DNA from: Hirsutella rhossiliensis
Taxonomy: Eukaryota > Ascomycota > Sordariomycetes > Hypocreales > Ophiocordycipitaceae
Reading direction: 5' to 3'
Assembly (NCBI RefSeq): GCF_020360975.1
Contig: NW_025408671.1
Coordinates: forward strand, 6,014,001-6,078,000
Length of the DNA: 64,000 bases
Shown here piece by piece: positions 24,683 through 34,200 of this stretch; positions within the stretch are counted from its first letter, which is position 1, and the number at the start of each line of letters is the position of its first letter. The notes under the pieces were generated by a model. That model saw nothing but the letters and a program-made list of their open reading frames with translations, was not told the origin of the DNA and searched no databases. A program made the position numbers and the translations under genes.

Positions 24683-25618
24683 TATTATAACTATAGCTAC
24701 TAGGTAGCTAACGGTTAACTACGTTAAGTATATAATATAGTCTAATAAATAAATAGTTAGTATAACTCTCGCGAAGAGAGATATAAGAAATATATATAAA
24801 ATGCACGAAGGTGAAATTAAAAGTAAGGGGTCGGATAGGCAGGGCAGAGAGATTTAATTCTTACGGGAGCAGTAATAAAGGTAGGGGAGTAATTATTATA
24901 TTGCCTTAATTATCCTTCTTTCTTCTATTTAACGCCCCTATTTATACCCGTCTAGCATCTTAATTAATAAAGAAGATCCTACTTAAAGAAGCTACTAATA
25001 TCCTTTTAACTACCGAGCTTTTTACCGGTTTTTTCCTTCCTTTACAGCCGTTTCCGGCATATCCGTCTTATCTCTCGCTACTTATGCTTCCCCTTATGCC
25101 CCTACTCTCCTTCCTATACCTTCTTTTTAGCTCCTTCTTCTATACCGGGTGTTTTTAGCTTCCTTGGTCCCTCTTACTAAGGGATATCTTCGAGAACTAC
25201 GAAATCAGGCCACGCTTCGCGATAATAACTACTTAATAGATATAGGATTAAAAGGATCGTAGAGATCTAAGTAATTTAAGATTAACGAGATTACTATACT
25301 TTATATAATCTAACGTTAGGGATTATAGCTAGGCTTATAATTTAAGGATAGTCTTTATAGGTATATATAGCTACCTACTTTTACTCCTTTAAATAAATAG
25401 CTCTCTAGCTTTTAATATATATTATAATTATTACGATCTTTATTATAATCTTATCTTTAATTTTAAATACTTTATTACTTAGTTATAGTCTATAGTCTAT
25501 AACCTTTAACTTATTATAAGCGTAATATACTTACTATTACTTAAACTATACCTTATTATATCTATTAATATAAACCCCTTAATAGGTTTATCTCTTAGGA
25601 ATAATACTAGTTATTATA
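24683..25618 (+). repeat. Solo Gyp2 LTR in Cop1-B, itself interrupted
   Basis: Without the inner insertion this is a Gyp2 LTR in the orientation opposite to Gyp2-G as displayed. It starts TATTATAACTATAG and ends CTAGTTATTATA, the reverse of the TATAACGACCGG end seen elsewhere. Target duplication copies are AGTTA (24678-24682) and GGTTA (25619-25623), differing by one G-to-A RIP-type change. Cop1-A has the empty site at 8303-8315. It sits in the Gag region of Cop1-B. Confidence 0.85.
24767..25224 (-). repeat. Solo Cop1 LTR, lightly mutated
   Basis: This 458-bp Cop1 LTR has intact TCTCGCGAAG and CTTCGCGATA ends and a perfect ATAAC duplication (24762-24766 and 25225-25229). It keeps CpA and TpG sites lost in the surrounding DNA (for example ATGCACGAAGGTG). 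It lies inside a solo Gyp2 LTR inside Cop1-B, so it is the youngest layer here, which agrees with its mild RIP. Confidence 0.93.
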
Positions 25619-26193
25619 GGTTAGTTATATAGCCCCTTAAGAGAGCTATTAAGGTCTTAAGCTTTAAAAGCTATTACTTAAGAGTCTTTTTTTCTTAAAG
25701 AGAGATTAGCTTTATAGTACTAATAGATTCTATTATTACTATATAAGTAGTAGTTAATAGCTTTATCTTATAAAAGTATTCCTTATAATAACTCTTATAG
25801 TTACTTAAGGTAGTAGAAAAAGCTCTCTACTATATAGAGGTTAGCTTAGAGAAGAGGGAAGCTCCCTTTATAAATTCCGTTGCTTTAAGTTAAAAAGGAA
25901 GCTTATAAGGGTCCTACTTATTAAAAAAGACTAAATTATAAATAGTTCTATTTATATAAGCCTATAGCTCCTTTACTAACTTATCTTAATTTTAAGGCTC
26001 TATAAGAATCGTCTTATATACTATAAGGGTAGTAAAGTTATTTTTCAATATTATTATAAGGGAAAGGTAAAAAAGTTAGTTAAAAATTAGCTTTTTTAAT
26101 AAGAGGGTAAAAGGAAGCTATAAAAGATATAAGAAAGGTACTTTTTATAGTAGTTAGAAGGTATAGGAATTTTATTCCTCCTAGGCTTATAAC

Positions 26194-26369
26194 TTTTATA
26201 AAAAGAGAAATAAGAAGTATATATAAAATATATAAAGGTAAAAATAAAAGTAAGGGGTTAGATAGGTAGAGTAGAGATATTTAAATCTTATAAGGGCAGT
26301 AATTATAAAAAGGGAGTAATTATTATATTTCCTTAATTCTCTTTCTTTCCTTTATTTAACGCCCTTCTT
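26194..26369 (-). repeat. Cop1-B 5' LTR, first part
   Basis: This starts TTTTATAAAA (RIP form of TCTCGCGAAG) next to the primer binding site GGCTTATAAC on the displayed strand. It matches the first 175 bp or so of the Cop1 LTR up to CGCCCTTCTT, where Gyp4-D has inserted. The LTR resumes at 45163. Confidence 0.88.
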
Positions 26370-26546
26370 TATAAGGGTATTTATTAGCCTAAACCTTAGC
26401 TAATAGTATTATAAGGTAAGGTAAGCTATATATATAAATATATACTTAATAGTAGTAAGCGTAATATATAATTAGATCTTATATAGCTTATTATTATAAT
26501 ATAATAAAAGGTACTTATAGTATATTTATTTACCTACCTTATAATA
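26370..26546 (+). repeat. Gyp4-D 5' LTR
   Basis: This 177-bp LTR starts TATAAGGGTATTTA and ends CCTTATAATA. Compared with the 3' LTR it lacks about 21 bp just after the first 14 bases; the remainder matches closely. Confidence 0.88.
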
Positions 26547-26559
26547 ATATAAGCTATCC

Positions 26560-28634
26560 TTATATTAAACCTAATATTAAATCCTTAGTAGTACTAGCTA
26601 AGGTAGTAGTAGTAGTAGTAGCTACTATAAAAAGAAGCTTAGTACTAATAGCTATAGTAATAAGTAAAAGAGCTATATTAGTAATACTTAAAAGAAGAGG
26701 CTTAGTAGTAATAGAATAAATAAGCTTAATTTATAAAGCTATTTTACTAGATATTATAAGACTTAAACTAATAGGTAACCCTATACTAGATCCTTAATAC
26801 CCTCCTAACGCTAGCTTTAGTAAATACGCCCCTTATTACTAAGAGGTTAAAGTATAAGGCGGCCCTTAGTAAATAAAAGCTACTACCTTAGCTTACCTAG
26901 GATAGTAAGCTAGAGACCTTTTACTTCTTCTTTAACCGCTTAATAGTAAAATTCTATATTAACGAGAAATAAGGCCTTAATAGCTATAAAGAGATAGCTT
27001 AGTTCTCGCTCTTTTATATACTACTAAAGCCTTAGATATAGCGAGTAGCGGGCTTCTAAAAGTAAGGCGGCTTTAAAAGGATAAAAGACCCCTAAGTATT
27101 CTTTAACTACTTAGTTTATACCTTTAGTAATATATAAGAATAAGAGAAGGCGTAGGATAGGCTATAGACCCTTACTTAGTAAAAGGGGTAGTCCTTTAAG
27201 AAGTTCTTACTAGAATTTAAAGAGACCTTAACTTAAGCGGTAGGTAATACCGCCTAAGATAATAGCGCTAAGCTTACTTAGCTATAAAACTTAATCTCCT
27301 TAGCGCTCTAAGAGCTACTTATCCTTATTATAATACCCTCTACTTATAAGGGCTATATATTCCGCCTTATAAAGGTAGCTTAGGGATATAAGTAAACGCT
27401 ATACTTTTAAAAGTTATATAAGCGCTTAGCCTTAAGCGGAATTAATAGGCTAGATAGTTCCTTCTTACTTAACCTATCTATACCTAGGCCCGCTCTTAAG
27501 TTAGCGGTTAATATAAATAGCGACGTTTAGATAGCGGCTATACGCCCTAAGGGATATAGTAATAGTAAGACCCTAGCTGCTCCGCTAGTAGTATAGTCCG
27601 GTAAGATAGCTAAGTAGGTACCTTATAAGGAAATTAATAAATAAATTAAAGAGGGCCGCTATATATATTATAGCGTAAGTATATATATAGTTAGGTCTTA
27701 CTCTTACCTCTTAGTAAGGAGGCTAATAAAGATATAGGTTACCTATACCTTATTAAAATCTAATAATAAGGGAGATAAAGGAACCTCCGCTATATATAAA
27801 GTAAAGGGAAAAGCTTAGCTTTAAAAAAAAGCGGGCCTTAGAGCCTAGTAAGCTAATACTAGCTAAGAAGGACCTAGTAAGGCGTATTAAAAAAGAACCT
27901 ACTTTAATACTAGTTATTATTAACTTAACTTATATCCTTTTTACCTTTATAGATAAGGGTTATTAGTAGTATACTATAATTAATAAAGTAAAAGCCCTTA
28001 AGCTATACTTACTAGTAAAGAAGATTTACCTTAAGTATATAAAGGGCGCCTTAGCTATAATAAAGGGCGCGGTTATTAAAAGCGTTACCTAGGTAGCTAT
28101 AGAGGTTAACGGCCTCCCGCGGCTACTAATAGTATATATAGTCCCTTAGCTTAAGTTTCCTTTAATTCTTAGGAAGCTATAGTTAATATATATAAAGTTA
28201 TATTTAGTACTATATAAAGGGAGGCTATAGTTTAGCCCTATATAGTCCTAGGTTTAGTATAGCGGTATAGAGGGAGCGCCGGACGCCCTACCTAACTTAT
28301 AAAACGCTTAGGAAGTCTTAGCCTTAGTATTTATAGGTATAATATAGTAAATCTATAGGTAAAAGGGGCCGGCTATAGCTATAGTATCGATCTATATAGT
28401 TAGCTTAGCGGATATTAAGAAAGCGCTATAACTAAAGCGCCCTATATTAAAAGAGGAGCTATAGTAAGCTATCCCGCTATAGTTTTATAACCTACTACCG
28501 CTCTTTTAAAAAAGTAAGGCCGATAAGTTAAACCCTTATAAGCTAGGTATAAACTACTTAATACTACTTTATATAAGGGATAATAGTAAGGAGCTTCCCT
28601 TACTATTTAGGCCGCTATATAATATAATTTATTA
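26560..28634 (+). pseudogene. Gyp4-D Gag, zinc knuckle and protease
   Basis: The plus frame at about 26890-27500 reads a retrotransposon Gag: KLETFYFFFNRL, FQKQGGFKRIKDP, then QDRLQTLTQ and FKKFLLEFKETL, matching the retrotrans_gag pattern. A zinc knuckle follows near 27655-27710 as EGRYIYYSVS, whose Tyr residues are Cys after RIP reversal. A protease-like block FIDKGYQQYTIINK appears at about 27940. The same three blocks occur in Gyp3-E. After 28300 the frame enters the start of reverse transcriptase (KLGINYLILLYI) and is cut at 28634 by Pogo1. Confidence 0.82.
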
Positions 28635-29317
28635 AGGGTCTACTACCCCCTAAGGTCTATTATATAGCGTGCGTTATATCTTTAGATATTAATAATATAT
28701 ATAGCTAGCTATAACTTTACTAATAAAAGCTATCCCTATATTAAATTTCTATTATAGATTCCTTTACTTCTCGCTATAAGATTAATATTAATAATGCCCT
28801 TAAAGATATATAAATTAGTTCCTTAATCGCGGCCGTAGGCTAGAACTATATAGTACCTTAAATAATACTTCGTAAACGGTTTTATAGCGTATAGCCGATC
28901 CGGTATATAATAGAAAGCGCTTTACGGCTATCTTTATTATAAGAGCGAGAGCTAGTATATTAGATCCTAGTAAAAGTAAAAGCTAGCCGCCCGCCCTTAA
29001 GGCATAAGCTTATAAGCTTTATATCGCTTATTATATCCCTTATTAGCGATAACTAACCTATTAAACTAAACTAAGTCGACCGCTTCCTTTAATATAACCT
29101 AGATATTAAAATAAAGCTCTTATAAGGTATTTATTACGAAAAAGATATAGCCGCCTATTAGATCTAAGCGACAGCGTTAATTAACGTATATAGTATACGC
29201 GATATACCCCCTTAGGGATATCGGGTTAATTCGTCCCGGGATACCTAGATATCCTAGACTATAGCGGGAATTTTTATATAGGCAGGCCCTATGCTAAAAC
29301 CGCGCTTAATTGCGCTA

Positions 29318-29330
29318 GCGGGACTCGAAC
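29318..29330 (-). promoter_or_regulatory. Pol III B-box-like motif
   Basis: The minus strand reads GTTCGAGTCCCGC, a full match to the tRNA B-box consensus GGTTCGANTCC except for its first base. An A-box-like TAGCTAGCCTAG lies about 35 bp upstream on the same strand, a usual spacing. A tRNA cloverleaf is not convincing: the T-stem pairs poorly and the D-arm region is short. It may be a tRNA-derived segment captured in the mini-element. Confidence 0.5.
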
Positions 29331-29387
29331 TATGGGCCTTTCGGGTAGTGCGCGCTAGGCTAGCTAGAAGAAGTGCGTGCGCAGTCA

Positions 29388-29417
29388 CCGGGAAGTTCCC
29401 GGAGGGGTAACCCCTCC
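29388..29417. repeat. Two adjoining perfect palindromes
   Basis: CCGGGAAGTTCCCGG (29388-29402) and GGAGGGGTAACCCCTCC (29401-29417) are each inverted repeats with a one-base centre and could form back-to-back hairpins. They lie between the B-box-like motif and the primer binding site of the mini-element, in the position of a packaging or dimerisation signal in retroelement RNA. Confidence 0.75.
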
Positions 29418-29432
29418 GCCCGGGCTTATAAC

Positions 29433-29906
29433 TCTCGCGAAGAGAGATGCGAGAAGTGCATAAAAATGCACGAAGGTAAAATTAGAAGTAAGGGGTCGGA
29501 TAAGCAGGGCAGAGAGATTTAATTCTTATAGGAGCAGCAATTGCGGTAGGGGAGTGATTGTTATATTGCCTTAATTGTCCTTCTTTCCTCTATCTAACGC
29601 CCCTCTTTATACCCGTCTAGCATCTTAATTAACAAAGAAGATCCTGCTTAACGAAGCTACTAATATCCCTTTAACTACCGAGCTTTTTGCCGGTTTTTCC
29701 CCTCCTTTCTAGCCGTTGCCGGCATATCCGTCTTATCTCTCGCTACCTCTATAGGAAGCTATCGCTACTTATGCCCCTACCCTCCTTTCTGCACCTCTTT
29801 TTAGCTCCTTCTTCCTTTTTCTATACCGGGTGTTTTTTAGCTTCCTTGGTCCCTCGTGCTAAGGGATATCTCCGAGAACTACGAAATTAGGCTACGCTTC
29901 GCAATA
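29433..29906 (-). repeat. 5' LTR of the mini-element (Cop1 type)
   Basis: This 474-bp LTR starts TCTCGCGAAG and ends CTTCGCAATA. It is the most GC-rich and least mutated Cop1 LTR in the window. An accidental 67-codon open frame at 29687-29890 lies inside it and is not a gene. Confidence 0.9.
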
Positions 29907-31240
29907 GTATTAAGGTTATATAGACCCTTAATTTATTAAAGGACCGGTTCTATAACTTTTAGGCCCGCCTTAACTATTAGATTAAGAGTAAGTCTATTAG
30001 ATTAAGCTAAAGTTATAATATAAATAAGACTAGTATAGCTAAAGGGGAAACCTAGGTTAAAAAGGTTATTAGTAGTAGCTTAATAAAGTATTCTATAAGG
30101 TTTAAGGGTAGTATAAGTAAATAGGCCTTTATTTTAAAGTATATAAGTGCTTAAGGGTACTATATTAAGCCCTTAATTATTTTTACTAGTATAAACCTTT
30201 AAGGGTAGTAGTTTCTATAGTAATTCCCTCTTTAGGCCTATAAATATAGTAAGTTTAGCTAGTTAAACGTAGAGATCGCCCTTAAATAGCTTAAGGTTAT
30301 ATTTCTATTAGAAACAGCGCCCTTAATAGCCTTATTATAGAGGATCTTAGTCCTTAATAAGGCTATATTATATATAGGCTTAAACTTTATATATATAGCC
30401 TTTAAATATTATATATAGCTCCTCTTCTTACACTTATATTTATTATATATTATATAGCTACTTAACGTTAGTATTTTTATGCTTTTAAAGGAGTTTTATT
30501 ACTAGTAGCTTACTAAGCTTATTAACTTTATAATTATAGCGCCTTATTAAAAATAATACTTCCTCTAAGTATATAATATAGCCTTATCGCTAGCCTTTAT
30601 AAAGGAGAATATCTAGGCCGGCTTTAAGGCTATTAATATCTATCTTATAAACGTTAATCGCGCCCTTAAATCTATTATTAAGCTACGAGCTATAGATAAG
30701 GTCCTATATACGCTTAGGAAGCTTAAGACTAAGAAAATTAATAAAAATAAGGAATAGTAGACCCTTTAAGATAGTAAGGAAGTTTAGGTATAGCTAGATC
30801 TTTTACGCTAGAATCTTATAGGCGTTAATCGCGGCTTTAGGATAGTAGCTACTAAGGCTAGGCGAGCTATCGATTAAAAGAATAGTCTTATAATAACCCT
30901 TAAAGCCGAAAACGATTATCTTAAAGCTAAAATTAAAGCTTTAAAGCCCGCTAGCTATAAGAGCGTTAAAATTAACCTTAATAACGCTTTTATAATAGTT
31001 CTAGATATTATAAAAGCTAAGGTAGATATAAATTAAGCTACTAAGCATTACTAGTAGCGCTATAGCTAAAATCTTAAAGAAGATATACTTAAAGTAGTAT
31101 GTCTTAATTAGTAAGATATAATATATATATTATAGCTTAAATAAATTAAATTAGACCTCTTTTAGCTTTATTATTATAAGTTAAAGTTATCTTAAGAATT
31201 ATAAGCTATATAATAAACCTTAGGGGGTAGCGGACCCTTA

Positions 31241-34200
31241 GTAGATTATATTAGTATATTATAAGAGGAACTACTAGTATTAAAGAAGACCTTTATAGAC
31301 CTCCTCGATAAGGGATTTATTAGGGCTAGCTCCTTTAAGGCGACGGCTCTAGTCTTATTTATATAAAAGCTAGGGGAGGGACTTCGCTTTTATATAAACT
31401 ACTAAGCGTTAAACGCGATTATACGCTTAAACCGGTACCCCCTTCCGCTTATAAGAAAGACCCTCTATAACCTAGTAAAGGTAAAGTAGTTTATAAAGCT
31501 TAACGTTATCTAAGTATTTTATAAAGTATGAATAGTATATAAGGAGGAGTAAAAGATAGCGTTCTATATAAGATACGGCTTATTTAAGTAGATAGTTACC
31601 CTCTTTAGCTTAGTAAGTGCCCTAGCTATTTTTTAATATTATATTAACTATAAGGGTTTCCTTAATAAGTTTATATTTATATATATAAATAATATTCTTA
31701 TCTATTTAAGCGGGAGCTATAAAGACTATATATAGAAGGTATAGAAGGTACTAAACCGCTTAGTAGAGCACGGCTTATACCTAGACCTAGATAAATACGA
31801 ATTTAGCGTTAAGCGTATTAAATACCTTAGCTTTATTATTATTATAGGCGTAAGCGTATAAGCGGACCTAGCTAAGATTTAAGCTATCTATAACTAAGCG
31901 ACCTTAATATTATAATAAGGTATATAGAGCTTCCTTAGCTTCGCTAACTACTACTAAGTCTTTATTAAGGAGTTCTTATAGATTATACTACCGCTTAATA
32001 AGCTAATAAGGGATAGGGCCCCTTTTTCTTAGGGACCTATAAGTTAGCTAACTTAAAGTCCGGTATACCTTAATACCGGTACTCTCTATAATACTATTAC
32101 GTTATTAAATATATTATATTATAACCGCGTTTTCTTATATATCTCCTACCTTATAACTTTAAAGTAAATACTATTTATATTAGTAATGCCTTAGCCTTCT
32201 AAGTATACCGAAAACTCGCTTTAAAAAGCACTTAAAGCTATTAAAAATAGGATACCTTAGCTTTATACTAGTCGAAAGTAAGGTATTTTAAGAGGGACCC
32301 TTTATATACTTCTTAAAGGGGCTCTACCTATTAAGGAGGTAAAAGAGGTATATTAAAGGCTTAGCTAAGAGTAGGAAAAACACCTTACTAACTATATTCT
32401 TACTTAGGCCGCCCTTAGGCTACCTTTAACGTATTATTAGGTTAAGGAATTTACCGGCCGTATCGTTAAGGCCGGCGGCGATACTAATCTACTTAAAAAG
32501 TAATAGATTTCGGGCTTTTTAGCCTAGAACCTAGAGATTAATACTATTAAATATAGATCTCTTAATTCTACTTACGTTAATAGCGCCTTTATAGCCTATA
32601 TTAAGGAATAGTTTTAATTGCTTAAGCTACTAGCTATATAAGTAATCCGACTAGAGTCCCGCTTTAATTTAGACGAAATAGGTATCCTTAAGAGCCTTAG
32701 CTTTAATAGTTTAGTACTAAGGAGCTTAGAGAATTAAGAGACTCTTAAATAGTAGCTAGGATCGCGTTATTAAACTATAATAGTTAAATACGTTTCTACT
32801 ATAAGCTAGGCCTTAACTCCCCTTATAATTTTAAGGGTTAAGACTTTTAATACTAATGGTTCCTTAATAAACTTAATTTTCTATATAATTAGGACTTTAT
32901 TACCTCCTTAAAGGGCTAGATAAGTAATACTATCGCTATTTAGTAGCTAAAGTAGGTTTTTATCCCTTAAATAAGGTACTATAAGTAAGGCAATACTCTT
33001 ATTATTATTAATAGCTATAAGAGTTATTAAACTAATAATTTTATATATAAATACTTCTAGAATAATATATATCTCTTTTTCCTACTATTATACTCCTTAT
33101 ATATCCTCTAACTACTTAATATCTTAGTTTTCTTACTTATTAAGGCTATATACTAACGTTAACTTAAGAAACTTATATCTTTTAATAATATAGCGCTAAT
33201 TAATAAGGCTACTTTCCTTTATATCTACTATAAAGCCTAGTAAGCTAGCCTAACTAAAAAGAATATTAAGGGAGGTTAGCGCGGGTTTATTTAATAGCTA
33301 GTTAATATAGTAAAGCCCTTATTAAGCCGCTTTATCTTACTATAGCTATTAACGCCGTTAACGCTATTAAAAAAGAAGAATATTAGCTCCTTAGCTAATA
33401 ATAATACTATTAAAACGCCTAAAAGATAATAAGAAGTTCGCTGCCTTATTATAAAGCTAGAAAATCGCGGTTAAGTTAATCGTATAATCTAACTACTCTT
33501 TAGTAAAGTTAGCCGCGCCCTTAATAATTAAAGTTAGTAGCTTATAGCTACTTAGCTTTAAATATAATAGCTTAAGTATTAATTATATTATCTATAGCCT
33601 CGAAAATAGAAAAAGGTTTTATAGGATCTTAATAGCTAGTTTATATAAATTAATTAAGGTATTAAGATAAGGTAGTAGCTTAAGCGTATCCTTAAGCTAG
33701 CTACTATTACTATAGCTAATTAAGATATAGATTTTAAAGCTTTATATAGTAGCTAGCAGCTTAAATAGCTAGAAAATACTATAATTAACTATTATAACGT
33801 TAAAATATAGCTTTAATTACTATTAAAATATACCTGCCTTAGTATTATAAAAAGTACTAGTATTAAGGTATACTAGACTTTAAGTAGGCCGACTTATAAG
33901 TAAAAGCGTTCTAAGCCCTTAAGGACTTATTTTTATAAGCCTTAGTACTATTATAGTAGGACTTTAATAATCCTTTAATTATAGAAGTAAACTATAGTAG
34001 CTATATACTTAAGGGAACCTTATCTTAAGAAGTAAAAAGGTAAAGGAGGCTAGTAGCGTTTTACTTATATAAGCTTACTATAGTAAAAAGAAACTACTTA
34101 ATTTATAATAAAGAGATATTAGCGATTATTAGCTACCTTAAGTAATAGTAGGTAGAGCTCTATAGCTATAAGAGCTTTAAGATCCTTATAGACTATAAGA

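Larger units (their letters stand above)
19941..26193 (-). pseudogene. Cop1-B gag-pol remnant
   Basis: This is homologous along its length to the Cop1-A interior (3491-8872). RNase H lies near 20650-20400, reverse transcriptase near 22000-21400, integrase near 23100-22600, and Gag from about 26060 down to 24250 with the solo LTR insertion inside it. The same minus frames can be followed, but stops are denser than in Cop1-A and the Pro/Ala-rich Gag tail is partly lost. One or more short deletions are present, for example around 22660-22690 compared with 6230-6300. It is nonfunctional. Confidence 0.82.
29198..29906 (-). mobile_element. Cop1-related non-autonomous mini-element with one LTR
   Basis: This is a 709-bp insertion in Pogo1: 7 bp CGCGATA identical to the Cop1 LTR end, a 228-bp non-coding interior (29205-29432), and one full Cop1-type LTR (29433-29906). 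The interior has the Cop1 polypurine tract at the left (minus strand CTAAGGGGGTA) and the GGGCTTATAAC primer binding site at the right. Target copies are GTATA (29193-29197) and GTATT (29907-29911). It has no gag or pol. It resembles a TRIM-type retrotransposon whose 3' LTR is reduced to its last 7 bp. It is hardly RIP-mutated, with many CpA/TpG. Confidence 0.75.
28760..31190 (+). pseudogene. Pogo1 transposase (CENP-B-like HTH and DDE), split
   Basis: The N-terminal part (about 28770-29192) reads NNALKDIxISSLIAAVG, VPxIILRKR, RLSLLxERELVxWIL and PIxLNxVDRFL, the psq/CENP-B helix-turn-helix region of Fot1/pogo transposases. After the mini-element the frame resumes at 29912: SYNINKTSIAKGE, SPLIIFTS, then the LLI.DGH..H block (degraded), LPPHTxHLLQPL region and INVNRALKSI. 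Such proteins bind the element ends and cut and paste the DNA in the nucleus. The two parts join in frame when the mini-element and one GTAT-T/A copy are removed. Many stops; dead. Confidence 0.85.
28635..31238 (+). mobile_element. Pogo1: Fot1/pogo-type DNA transposon
   Basis: Terminal inverted repeats of about 28 bp start AGGGTCTACTACCCCCTAAG at the left and end in the matching CTTAGGGGGTAGCGGACCCT at the right. TA dinucleotides flank both ends (28633-28634 and 31239-31240), as expected for Tc1/mariner-pogo elements. The interior encodes a helix-turn-helix plus DDE transposase on the plus strand. It splits the Gyp4-D reverse transcriptase and contains the 0.7-kb Cop1-like mini-element. Length without that insert is about 1.9 kb. 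Confidence 0.9.

Noticed and set aside
29310..29395. Complete tRNA gene on the minus strand
   Set aside because: Only the B-box is convincing. The T-stem does not pair well and the D-arm to T-loop distance is short for an acceptor stem start near the A-box.
29687..29890. 67-codon open frame on the plus strand
   Set aside because: It lies wholly inside a Cop1-type LTR, and parts of it recur, broken, in every other Cop1 LTR. Chance opening, favoured by low RIP here.
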